Origin: Annona cherimola | Lineage: Eukaryota; Streptophyta; Magnoliopsida; Magnoliales; Annonaceae | DNA: 64,000 nt | Assembly: GCA_030490835.1 (NCBI GenBank) | Contig: CM059974.1 | Span: 4,967,501 to 5,031,500, forward strand | Reading direction: 5' to 3' | In this document: positions 48,758 through 60,600 of the stretch, one piece after another | Numbering within the stretch: position 1 is the stretch's first letter | Layout of the letters: each line of letters opens with the position of its first letter | The notes under the pieces: generated by a model | Told to the model about the DNA's origin: nothing | Databases searched by the model: none | The model's input: the letters and a program-made list of their open reading frames with translations, nothing else | Position numbers and translations under genes: made by a program

Positions 48758-50394
48758 TTACACAACAACTAGAATATCTGCATTTTTATTTAACGAATTA
48801 ACTTCTCTTGAACAGGGTAAACTCAAATCTGCATCACTCGATGAGAGTTTTTTTACAATTTGATCAGCCTCATTTGGCATACCTGCCTTAAGAAGCATTG
48901 ATATCAAAGAGCTAACTGTTATGTTATCTACTGGACAGCCAATTGTTAGCATTCTATCAAAAAGGTCAATGGCTTCATGCATTCTCCCTTTCATGCAGTG
49001 TCCAATTATTAATATTGTAAATGTCAGCTTGTCAGGAAGGCAACCCTTTTCTTCCATTTCCTTCACTATCACATTTGCCTCATCCACATTTCCAGATTTG
49101 CAAAATCCGTCAATGACAGGATTGTACATAAATGGTCGGGGTACAATGTCCCTCCTGCCCTTCAATTTTATCAGCAGATCTCGTGCCTCACTCAATCTGT
49201 TCTCCTTGCACAGACCATTGATAACTGTAGCATATGTATAAACATTTGGTACGAGTTTTATTTCTTTCATCTCATTCCAGAGCTTCATTGCATCATCCAA
49301 TTGTCCATTTCTGCAATGCCCGTCAATAAGAGAGGTAAAAGTCACTACATCAGGACAACAATCATTCCTTGCCATCTTTTCCAATAACAGCAAAGCCGAG
49401 GCAATGTCGCCTGCCTTACCATATCCATTAATCAGCACATTGTATGTCACTAATGTAGGTCTTATTCCAAACTTGCTAATCATTTCCTTGAAAACTGAAG
49501 ATGCCTCTTCCATTTGGCCTGCCCTGCAATAACCTGCTATGATTGATGTGAATGTCACAACATCTGGAGCGCAAGCACCATTCAAAAGCATCTCATTCAG
49601 CAATTCACGAGCTTTCCCCACCTTTTCACCCCAACACAATCCATTCACGAGTGTGTTATATGTGATAGTATCGGGGGAGCAACCAGAACTCTTCATTCCC
49701 TTGAAAAACACAAATGCCTCATCGACTTTTCCTAATCTGCACAATCCCTTTATCACAATATTGAAAGTGCAGGTATCTGGAACACAAAGTCCTGCTCTAA
49801 AGAATTGAACCGCATCTTCGATTCTTTCCTTCTTAACCATTAGATTCAGCAGATTATTATAAACTACAGAATTCACCTGGCATTTGCATTCCTGAGCTTT
49901 AACAAGCAGTCTTATGGCGGAATCAAAATTACCTACTTGTGCATGGGCAGATACCAAGAACCCAATAGCAGAGCCGTCAGCTGTGTGTCCGTCAATCCTC
50001 ATGTACTCTAAGACTACTTCTGCTGCTCCAAGGAGACCCATCCGACAGAGGACTTTTATCAAACACCTGTAAGTTTCAGCAACGTGGCTCAAACCGCAAT
50101 CCGATTTTGTATATTCAAAGAAGTCGAGAGCAGCCTTGGAGCTCCAGCCGCTCAAGCGTTTGACAACGGCCCCGGCGATGGTAGAAGAGAGCACGCGGCT
50201 GAGAAAATCGGAGCGGGCGGGCGAATGCGGAGAATGAAGGAAGAGGGCAGAAACAAGCTTGACGATCCAAGGATCGGGCAAGGTACGTTTGGGAATTAGT
50301 TCTTGATGGATAGCGGGATCGGGGCAGGCGCGATGGAGACGGACGAAGGGGAGATGGTGGCGATTGCTGGAATTTTGGAGTCGATGGAGAAGCA
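47476..50394. repeat. Direct repeat, copy 2 (contains the intact PPR gene)
   Basis: Partner of 40412-43330, same orientation, near-identical over about 2.9 kb including the MITE. In this copy sequence continues past GAAGCA into the PPR ATG and its 5' flank. Confidence 0.92.
47870..48146. mobile_element. Tourist-like MITE, second copy by segmental duplication
   Basis: Same element, borders and TTA flanks as 40806-41082. It was duplicated with the block rather than inserted independently. Confidence 0.88.
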
Positions 50395-50395
50395 T
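48758..50395 (-). CDS. P-class pentatricopeptide repeat protein (intact)
   Basis: Intronless 545-aa gene. The open frame extends 66 codons upstream but has no ATG there, so I take the ATG at 50395 (MLLHRLQNSSNRHHLPFVRL). PPR proteins bind organelle RNA, one base per repeat, and affect its processing, stability or translation. About a dozen 35-residue repeats follow one another from near residue 110, for example TCTFNIVIKGLCRLGKVDEA, LVTYNVLINGYGKAGDIASA, VVTFTSLIDGHCRNGQLDDA and PFMYNPVIDGFCKSGNVDEA. No E, DYW, SMR or other C-terminal domain is present, hence P-class. The Arg/His/Ser-rich N-terminus suggests mitochondrial or plastid import. This is the only complete member of a three-copy cluster. 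RNA target unknown. Confidence 0.93.
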   Translation of the reverse strand: MLLHRLQNSSNRHHLPFVRLHRACPDPAIHQELIPKRTLPDPWIVKLVSALFLHSPHSPARSDFLSRVLSSTIAGAVVKRLSGWSSKAALDFFEYTKSDCGLSHVAETYRCLIKVLCRMGLLGAAEVVLEYMRIDGHTADGSAIGFLVSAHAQVGNFDSAIRLLVKAQECKCQVNSVVYNNLLNLMVKKERIEDAVQFFRAGLCVPDTCTFNIVIKGLCRLGKVDEAFVFFKGMKSSGCSPDTITYNTLVNGLCWGEKVGKARELLNEMLLNGACAPDVVTFTSIIAGYCRAGQMEEASSVFKEMISKFGIRPTLVTYNVLINGYGKAGDIASALLLLEKMARNDCCPDVVTFTSLIDGHCRNGQLDDAMKLWNEMKEIKLVPNVYTYATVINGLCKENRLSEARDLLIKLKGRRDIVPRPFMYNPVIDGFCKSGNVDEANVIVKEMEEKGCLPDKLTFTILIIGHCMKGRMHEAIDLFDRMLTIGCPVDNITVSSLISMLLKAGMPNEADQIVKKLSSSDADLSLPCSREVNSLNKNADILVVV

Positions 50396-51814
50396 TTTAG
50401 TTAGGAACGATGGAGATAGAAGAAGCGCCAGGGGCTTCTCATATTTGAAAGCAACAAGATCTGCTCTGCGGACTCCGGGTGCTGCTGCAACACGCAGGGA
50501 AGGAAGCGAGGAGGTTCGATTGGCGGCCAAGAACAAGGGCCTGATGAAGAGACTCAAAGCCGCTGCGGCTTTGGCAATGTTGTACACTCCCAAGGGTTTG
50601 TGGTTGTTTGCGTTGCATGGACAGACACCCTTTACCCTTCACTACGTGCCAAGGGACGCCAAATTTCTCAATTTTTCACGTTTCTTTAGATCCAAATCGT
50701 ACGTTGTACTTACAATTATTTATAGGGCTCCCAACGCCGTTTGTTTTTGACATACTGATAATTGATTTAAATCCAATCAATTCATGATAGAATAAGTTTT
50801 ATTCAAATTAAATATATTCATGAGACACGTTTGCTTGAAAATATATACATTAATATGTAAATTACGAAAAATATTTAGATATTTTCATATATGTATATAT
50901 ATTAGAATATAATAATATTTCAAAGAATCATTTACTAGCATAATAATGATATTTTAATAGTTTAGATGTTGCAAATACTGCTTTAAATTTGATATTTGAC
51001 ATTAAATTATTTTATTTCTATTGATTTTACACATGTATAGATAAATCTTATCCACAGTAATAGTGTAATACTAGACAAATAAAAAAAAATCATGATAATA
51101 TAAAATTGATATTAAATACAATATATGAAATGAATTTTCTGTCAAGCATCAAAATATTAAAAATAAAATAAGTTATATTGAACAAAAATTTTATAAAGGT
51201 AAAGCCCTTATTTATTTTTTTAGCCCAAAACAATATAAAACTTCATTAGAAGTTGTCGTAGTCTAGAACATTAACAAATATAGGAAAAATTGTGATTACA
51301 ATGTGTCATAACATTTGTCAATAATTTCTTATGGACTAACAACCTTTCACTTTTGATTTCTCTCACGTGCATACTTAGAGGTATAACTTAGGTTGGTTTT
51401 GGTTCATAATATACCCTACCTTACCCATTACTTATAGGATTGGTTCCAATTTCAGTTCCAAATCGGTTCTTTTAATACTCAAATACAATTTTTTAAAAAT
51501 ATTTTTATGTTATTTTAAATAATATAAAATAATACTCATTTACATTTTAAAATTATAAGTAAATATAAAAGTATAGACTATCGCAACTCAATCATTAAAA
51601 CTATTAATATATTACATTCACAATTTACAAGCTTATTTATACAATAATTTCAGAAGTTAATGACATATATGTATATAAATAACAAACTAGTTTGGTACTT
51701 CACAATTTACAACTTCACAAGGTACAAGATTCATTTGAATTTGAATTTATTAAAATGGATATGCATACAAGATGTCACAAATAAAGCATAATACATACCA
51801 TATAATATAAATTA

Positions 51815-52205
51815 TAGGATAATTTGCATATATACCCACATAGTTTAACGCTAATTGCAGATATACCCACGTAGTTTCACGAAATGCATATTATCCTCAC
51901 ATGGTTTCACCAAAATTACGTGTTACCCCACGTCGTTAACTGTCGTCAATATCTGCCGTTATATTTTTTTAAAATGATGAAAATGTCATCATCTTCATGG
52001 GGTAATATGCAATTTTGGTGAAACTATGGATGAGGACATTTTCGTCATTTTTGAAAATATAATGGCAGATATTAACGGCAGTTAATGGCGTGGGGGTAAT
52101 ACGCAATTTTGGTGAAACTGTGGGGGTAATATGCATTTCGTGAAACTACGTGGGTATTTCTGCAATATCGGTGAAACTATGTGGGTATATATGCAAATTA
52201 TCCTA
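51815..52205. mobile_element. Foldback MITE with long inverted repeats
   Basis: The 391-bp element is almost entirely palindromic. The left end TAGGATAATTTGCATATATA is matched by TATATATGCAAATTATCCTA at the right, and the arms continue through ACCCACATAGTTT, TTTCACGAAATGCATATTA and TGGTTTCACCAAAATT towards the centre. It is flanked by AATTA on both sides (51810-51814, 52206-52210), a candidate target duplication. Non-coding. Confidence 0.88.
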
Positions 52206-52922
52206 AATTATATATATATATATATAATTATGTACCTAATTAATTACCCATATAAGTACATATGTGTGTCAGTTTCGGGTACCCGACTTCTCTACTCCAC
52301 CCGTACCCTATATGAGGAAGGTGGGTAATAATTTTTACCTTACCCATATTCGTGAATAATATTTTCTACCTTACGCTACCCAAATTAGAGTCGGATCAGT
52401 GGGTACCGATAAGTGCCCAGCTGAAGTTGCTTCCCTACGCATACTGTCAACACAACCATTATTTATCCTATTGAAAGGATGATTTTGCCAATTTAAAATT
52501 TTCTAATTCAAATAGTTCAACCTTAATATGACTCATAATAACAAATCAACAAATGTAACATTAAATGATTCAAGAGTCATATTAAATTGAATCATTTTAA
52601 TTAGGAAAATTTTATAAGTGCAAAACTGTCTTTTCAATATTAGGAATTTATGATAAAATATAATAGATATAAGAGAAATTTGTAAAATAGTGTGGGTATA
52701 TTAGGAATTAGTTATAAATGTTGTGGGTATAAAAAACGAATCTCCCAAAAATATAATTTTAAGGAACTCCTCATGCTGCCATATTAGAAAGAGTGGATTA
52801 TAGATAACTAAAATAATTATTTCATTTGATATAAATATTAATGAAGGAGAATATAATGCATGGTTTGAATATTTAAAAATAATAATAAATAGAAGATCCA
52901 AAAGAGGGAGAGGGGTGGTGCC

Positions 52923-53573
52923 TAGGGGTGCAACTCGGGCCCATGAAACTCAGGTTCACTTCAACCCTAACCTATTTGTAAAACCTAAACCCTATTTTTG
53001 AAAATTAAGTTCGGGTTAAGTTTCGGGTTGGAATTTATGTTGATGAATTTACATTTATTTAAAAGTGATAAATTTAGAATTTCATATGAATAAATAATAA
53101 TAACAAATCATGTAAGTAAACATAATAATATAATCAAACTACATATTTTTTAAAAAATAGTAATATAAAGAATATTTCTAGAAAAAAATTAATATCAAAA
53201 CTAAGATAAAGGAAGAAAATTAATAAGTGTAAAAGTAAATAATATAAATAAAAGATAAATATAAATGAAAATAATATACTTTATTTACAATAAAATTACA
53301 ATATACCAAATATGTATTCAAATATAGATATAATAACATAAAATATGAAAAATATAAAGAAATATTGTTTTAAATAGTATGTATATAATATATTTTATAA
53401 TAAATATAAATGGAAAATTAGGCTCGGTTCAAGTTCACTTGAACCCTAGCCCTATCGTATTTACAAATTGGGTTCATCGGGTTCGAGTTTTTCAGGCTCG
53501 GATTATGAAAAAGTAAGTTTCAACACTGTTCTAAATCGAGTTTTGGCTCAACTCGGCCCAAATTACACCCCTA
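52923..53573. mobile_element. Non-autonomous hAT-like element
   Basis: Ends TAGGGGTGCAA and TTACACCCCTA are short inverted repeats. Flanks are GTGGTGCC (52915-52922) and GTGGTGCA (53574-53581), an 8-bp duplication with one mismatch, as hAT transposases make. Subterminal GGGTTCGAGTTTTTCAGG and GGTTCACTT-AACCCTA blocks recur near both ends. The interior is AT-rich without coding capacity. Confidence 0.8.
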
Positions 53574-53670
53574 GTGGTGCAGAATGGTGGCGGCACTAGC
53601 TCCCATCAGTTAATAAGGGAGGAAGAAAAAAAAGAGCTGGCTCTCCAGGCTCAAGAATGTTTCTTTTTTA

Positions 53671-53955
53671 GGATGTATTTGTTTGGGAAAAAAAAATTTC
53701 AACCAAAACTTTTCAATTCAAAACTTTTTATTCTTCATAATTACTTTATTTTTTAATTATTTTTTCACATTTTCCTATACAAACTACCTTACTTTTCAAT
53801 CATTTCTACACAATTATCCATACAACTAATTTATCTATTTTAATTTTATTCTCTTTACTTCTCATCATTACCCCTATTATATCACATTATTTTTTATCAA
53901 TTTGACATCTTCTACTTCAAAAACTTTTCATCAAAAGTTTTACCCTGAACTAAAT
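53671..53955. mobile_element. Tourist-like MITE family member
   Basis: The left end follows TTA as GGATGTATTTGTTTGGG. The interior has the reverse-orientation family blocks TTCATAATTACTTTATTTTT, CAAACTACCTTACTTTTCAA and CAATTATCCATACAACTAAT. The right end has decayed at about TTTTACCCTGAACTA. Confidence 0.65.
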
Positions 53956-54626
53956 TTTACATTTATAAAAATGTGTATATATATATTTTTTTGATTTCTA
54001 AAAACAAGGAGGGTTTTAGTATTTTTTAAATAACTAAAATACCACTATTTTCAAACATAAAAAATATATAAATTTTTGCAAATGATCAAACTTAATACAT
54101 ACTTCGTCACGTGGCGTATCCGCACTCAAAACCGTAAAGCACAAATCGAAAAGGGAATAGCTTGAATTTGGTAATTAAAAAAAAAAAAAAGTTAATAAGA
54201 TCTCTAGTTGCGAGAGGAGAAATCAAAACTTTTTATGGAACAAAGGCTCGAGAAGAATATCCAAGAACTCACTAGTGAATACAAAAATAATAATGTACAT
54301 CCGGCTGCACGTCAGCAACTAAAGCCACAAAATAAATGGTTTACAAGGAGACCTGAATCAAGTCTCCAAGCAACATACACCACCACGACCACCACGGGGA
54401 TCCTTATTCCCATCACTGGGGGTGTCGACAAGATCGCCAGGTCCAATAAACATTCCTCCCGATCCAAGCAAAGTGATAATTTAGTTGGGATCTCATGCAC
54501 CAGATTTACCGACTTCTACCATAACAGTTGCCTGCTGTATGGATCCTCCCACTGCCACTCCTCCCTCTCTCCCTCTCCCTCTCCCTCTCCCTCTCTCCAT
54601 ACTTTATTGGTGAGGCTATCACTCCT

Positions 54627-57600
54627 TTATCTGCTAAATATTCCCCATTTCTTTTGTGGGTTGTCGTCACTGTCTTGTCTTTGGTTCCCACCTTTCGGTT
54701 CTGAAGGATCCGTACTATGATAAATCCCACTTGAGCTTGAAGGCTTCACTTTCTCGTTTCCACTTGCAGTAGCAGTTCTTGGTGCACTGAAAATTCCATA
54801 ACTGGAAAAAGACTGCCCTTGCTTTGCATCTGATGGGTCATGCTTTGTATTTCCAGCAAGACTGGGTTGCTTCAACGGCTGCTGTTCTGTGGCTGGACTG
54901 CGGTTGGGAGCATCTCGTGCTCTCCATTGTTGGTTTGGTGATGGGCATTCTTGCCTCAATGGCTGATTTCTACCCGGGCCACCGTTGGGAGCTTCTCGTG
55001 CTTCCCATCTTTGATTTGGTGGTGGATATCGCCTAAATGTCTGAGTTCTATCTGGGCAGTGGACTGGACCTTCTCTTGCTTCCCATCTTTGAGTTGGTGC
55101 TGCATGACCTGATCTTAATGGCTCATTTCTACCTGGACCGAGGTTGGGAGGTTCTTGTGCTTCCAATCTTTGGTTTGGTGATGAGCGACCTAGTCTTAAT
55201 GGGTCATTTCTACCTGGGCCCCTATTATTCACATGAAGTCTTTCAACTTGAGAAGGAAATCCATATGCTTGAGCCTGTGTTCTAGTTCCGGAAGCTTGGG
55301 AACTGCTCTGATTTGGCTTCAATCCTTGAAAGTGAGCCCTGACATTGTTGTCTCTTTGATGGTGATAATTCTCACCCATGAACGCCAAAGGCACTGAATG
55401 GGAAGAAATATCACCTGGAACCACCACCTCATTGGTTGCTGCCTTCCCATTGGCAGGTTTTGCCTGAGGTTCAGCTAGGGGTTTTGAAGAAATAACGGGC
55501 GCTTGTATTTCTGTTAATTCTTCACCATCGCTGAAAGTGGAGGATATGTGATCATCATCGGCTTCTTCGTCAGATAACACATCATCTTCTGTTTCCAACT
55601 CTTCCTCAGAAGCATCCACTTCTTCAGTCCAGGAAGAACCCTGAACTAGGTCAGTAACATCGTCAGTTGACATATGAACTTCACTGCATGCGCCTTCTAC
55701 AGCAGTAGCTTCCTTTCTTCCTTTCTTCGCCTTACCATTCTTTGAAAACTTGATGTGCCTGACTACTACATATGCTTGCCTCTTCTCCACAAATGGACCA
55801 CTTTCCACAAAAGCAGCATCTTCTATCTGATAGAAAACATGTCATGGATTATTTGTGAGATAAAAACACTACGTAAATGTCCAATTGCCCACCATAGGTG
55901 ACAAGTATAAATATAAAAATGCACTAGAAATCTAGCTGTAACATTTCCCATTTAGGAAGTATAATGAGTAAAAGATGAATTAGAAAGCTATGAAAATACC
56001 AAAGCTGTAAATGTGGACAGTAATCCGCCCAAATCTTCCTGTTCTGTACCTGTGACCATGCACTGTTGCAAAAATAAAAAATAAAAAATAAAAAACTCAT
56101 CTTTAGTTAATCAGAATAAAAAAGTTCCGCTAGTAGCATCGCAAGAAGAAAACAAAAACGGCCTGATTAATCATGACTGTAGAAGAATACGAAGAAAGGA
56201 AGGGCAAGAGAATGGTTGATATCAGTTTCCTTCATTCATCCTCAACCAGGACAAACCCAAGCCTGCAAGTCACAATTACAACAGCAGAAATGAAGGAAAT
56301 AACTAGGATCTCATACATTTGTTTTGGGAAGGACCCAGAAACAGAACCATACTGAAATAACATCACCAAAAAAACAAATCATGAAAATTATGAGGCAAGC
56401 ATAAAAAAAGGCTGACATTTCCATCCTCACGACCAGGCCAGCAACCAAATGGATCATACACCAGAAATCTCAAAAAAGTAGCAAACAAAGTCCTGGAGAC
56501 ATTATACACACTAAAATAACAGCAAAGTAAAAAACAACATAAATCTTATGGTTCCAGAGCTGGGCAAATAAAACTGCACCTGTTACAGCTTGATCAAGGG
56601 ACAGATGTCTAACAAGTGAACTGGTATGTGTCCAACTAAATTTAAACAAATGCCTTGATCGTAAATTACAAATCTCAGCAATAGGTAGCCATGCATGCGT
56701 ATCTATGCATGTGCATGAAGTGTCAAAACTTCAAAAAAGCATATTCAGAGAAGAAAAATGCAGTACCTTCACCCTATAACCACGTTCCATTATTCTCTTA
56801 ACCATATCGGCTTTTACTTGAAGGTCTTGTTGTTCCTGAAAATTAAGGTAATAAGTCATGAAAGCAATTTGTTCTCAACTAATATAAAAGCCTATCCAAC
56901 ACAATGATTCAACTTTGACCCACAAGCAATTTAGTCCGGAATTAATCATTGTCTAGACTCTTGACAAAGTAATGGAACTGGCTAGCGAATAAATGGTAAA
57001 TCTATAGCATAGTTCCTATCAGTAATGTAACAGGTAAGTCGACTATAGATACAAAAAGCATGCATCTAGTGACCAATAATATCATCACTACATACACATA
57101 ACAAATATATCAATTATATGACTTGCTGAAAATTTAGAGAAACATACGAAAACTTTTGCAACTTGAAGTGAAAATTAAAGTAATATCAAAACACATGCAA
57201 TGACAAATTTAGGAATAGAAACGTAAAATAAAAAAAGTTTCAGAAATAAAAGTTATCAATGAGCATAAGCTTAACCAAAATCACAACTGAGAATGCCATC
57301 AGGGTCCGCAAGCTGTATAAATGAAATTCAATCTATCAGCATTTTTCCTCCTTTCCAATTCAAGGAACACAGAAAGCGAATCATCACCATTGGCAATGAC
57401 TGCAGTTATCAGTTATTGCCCATTTCAACACTGACTATATTCCCTATTGTTGTTTTTTTGATGATTATGTTGTTAAATAGGCATGACAACCATTATTTTC
57501 AATATTTAGCAACTTGTAAATAAGACTTTTTGCAGACACAATATGGTGAAGAAAATCCATGTCATCCCCATAAAAAGTAAGGGAATATAGGCAAGTGAGA

Positions 57601-60600
57601 GCAGAGTCAGGTTTGAAGCTCTTAACTGATTTTGTTTTCTTTCTCCCCTCTCTTAAAAGAAGTATCAGTATCCATAATCAGCATTGTTACAGTGCAAAAT
57701 TAGATTCTTGGTTGGTACAACACAATGACCAATCAACCCAAGTAGAGAGACCCATCTGTCTTATATGCAGTACACACTTGAAAACTTCATCTCCTTCTTC
57801 ATGCATAAAAATGAAAATTAACTTGCCTCTTAACATACATTTTCTCATACATCTATATCAACCTAATACTACCACTTGCTATTTTCAATCATTTTTTTAT
57901 CACTTTGACTCAAGTTTGTCCCCAGAAAAGAAATGTAACTTGTTCCTAAGCAGGCAGCAGGCGATTGACTGAAATGGTTTGCTGGAGCAAATTTTTAGCA
58001 CTCAAGTACTATAAAGAAGAGGGATTTGGTGGGGGGTGGGGGGTGGGTGTGGAAGGGGGAACATTAGGTTCAAATTGTTTAATTGAACCATATAACATAC
58101 AGATACAAGCCTCTTAATTGTAGATTAGAAATTTGCAATACTGCAAGAGGATTTCAAAACAATAATGCCATCATACTCAAAATCTTCTTTGGTGGGCTCC
58201 AATAATCATGAAAAAGAACCCACACACAAACAACATATGAAATGAACATAATAAAACAAAGCTCAGCCTGGTCAATCAATAACACAGCTGTATTTGACAC
58301 TCGAATCTTCAGAAATCATCAGTTGTCTCATGCAATAAGGAACTTCACAAGCCAGCATACCAAGTACTTACAATTTTTCTTGTAAAGCGGACCTCCTTGG
58401 GAACTGATTTCAGAACATGTGTCTGCATTAACGACCCAATTTTGTTAAGGCTACTCAAAGGAAAAGCAATTCTGAATACCATATAATTAAAAATTATTCC
58501 CAATCAAAAAAATATATATTAGATATCATTGAAATATTATGTCTGATGATTGAGGTGCTACAAACTGTACTAACCTCCTGGTGAATATGAAAAACAAAGT
58601 AATGATTAAGCATGGAAAACTTAGGAGGAATTCCAAAATAAAGGTGCTCCTGAAGTGTTGATAACAGCATTGTAGATTTCACATTAAGGTCCTACTCAAA
58701 AATATGTAAATGGGTACTCTCAAAACAAAACAAAACAAAAAAAAAAAAAAACACTCAAAAAAAAAATGTAAATGGGAGAGAAAACCAACTCTTTTTTTTA
58801 ATCATTTTTCCTTTGGTACTTGGTCGATTTAGACGAAACAGACCATCAACATTGTCTTACACAATAAGTCCCAGAGAGTCAACAAGGTGATCCAATGGGT
58901 AAAAGGAGAACATTTATGTAAACAACAACAACAACTTTTAAGTTCAAGGAATAAGGTCTAAACCATTTGGGGATGCTGACACTGTCATTTGATTTTTATG
59001 GCAATGAATCCTCCTAAGCCATTGCCATTTCATTTTGCACTTTAGTAACTATTTCTTTCTTTTATGAAGTACAATATTGGCAAGGTTTGAACTTTGAACA
59101 ATCTGTCAACTCACAATCAACTAGAGATCTAATAATCCTTTGTAGAAATAAAAATAATTCAGGTCAGCTAACTCTTTAATTCATTTGCCTAACTGAGAAT
59201 GAAGAAGACAAGTAATTTCACTAATTCATTCAGCTAAAAAGTAAAATTATTTATTAACAATGAATCTTCCACTGTAGCCAACACGCTTTTTGTGAGTTGC
59301 AATTCAAGGTTGATTTTTGCACATTTTTCACTCCAAGGTTTGAAATTTGAATAGTAGAAAATGAGAGAACAGGTCTTGTAGTTCTTGCCACTCATTATTG
59401 CCAGCAACTTTGTATTCCCTTTAACAACGTTAGATATCCTTCTCAAAAAAAAATTAAAAAAAATAAAGCAACAGACCTGACAAAGAATACAAGCATCAGA
59501 CAAAACAAAGGCTTAATTTGGTTTTCAAACATTTGCCTTACCAGTGAACATAAGATATGTATAATTGCAGGATCATTCTAATTCATGATGCACAAAATGG
59601 TTCAGACTCTCAAACCAACTCTTGTGATGAGAACCATTACACTTGTTTACATTTAGAGCAAAACTTAACAATCTGTTGCTTCTTAACTAAAAACCCCCTG
59701 CAACTACAATCTGAACAAACACAGTTGGCTGCATGAATCCTAATGTATTGTTCTTCTCTCTCATAAGCCATCTCTTTAGCTAAACCATTAGTTTTCGAGC
59801 CTAATATTATTGTCACAGGGAGTTAAAATTTTTTCTTTCTGTAGACTAAACTAGAATCAACTTGGCCATAACCAGTGCAGCTCTTTTCTTAAGGATCTGT
59901 TCAGACAGTGGAAAAACCAAAAGCGAAAAAAGGCAGTAAACATTGGAGAAATGGGTAAAAATTAAAGTATACAACATTTTTTGAATAAAGATACAAATAC
60001 AGTTGGTGATATGTATAAATTGGGTCATGATCAATTTAGATATACCTAATTAAGTCGGGGAAAAGGACAATTGACAGTTTGGATAGTTAGATGTTACTTT
60101 GCACTAAAGAAGAGGAAAAGGGTGAGAAAATAATTTATCCTCCCCACTTCCGATTATGCAAACAAAGTCTAATGAAAATGGCCAAACCATGTGTCACGTT
60201 CTCTTATATTAACCATGATAAGTTTTCTTAACAAAAGGCAAAAAAAAAAAAAATACAAGGCCCCTTGTTAAGTTTCAATAGCAAAATAGAAAACTCTCAC
60301 ACATTAAACCAAAATTAGAGTTGATTATCGCCGGAAGGATGAATGAAGTGCTTTAGCAATATACCTTGCTTTTCAAACGATTCTTCAAATTGATTTTTTG
60401 TTGGTATTTCACTTTATGATAATCCATGATCTTACAGACAGGTGGTTTTGACTTTCGTCCAACCTGACACAAATTTACAACACTATTATTGAGCAGCAAG
60501 TGGCAAGAAAACAAGAAGAGATGATTACAGTAATACAATCCAGAAAAATTGCATTTGTTTAGAATCAAACTGAGATATTTTTAAATATACTACCACATAA

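Larger units (their letters stand above)
50665..54626. other. AT-rich intergenic region between PPR and IF3 genes
   Basis: Apart from the short PPR 5' flank this is repetitive, AT-rich DNA. It contains a foldback MITE (51815-52205), a hAT-like element (52923-53573), a Tourist-like MITE (about 53671-53955) and the IF3 3' flank, with a CT-rich CCCTCT microsatellite at about 54560-54598. Stretches around 51380-51480 and 52260-52420 share TACCCTACCTTACCCAT-like words and may be the two halves of an older element split by the foldback insertion. No gene seen. Confidence 0.65.

Noticed and set aside
50396..50593. N-terminal extension giving a 611-residue PPR protein
   Set aside because: The 66 extra codons begin at a TTG; no ATG exists in frame upstream of 50395. 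The ATG start gives a length usual for a P-class PPR protein.
54824..55285. Open frames on + at 54824-55036 and 55037-55285
   Set aside because: Antisense of the repeat-rich IF3 tail; their apparent repeats mirror the IF3 repeats.
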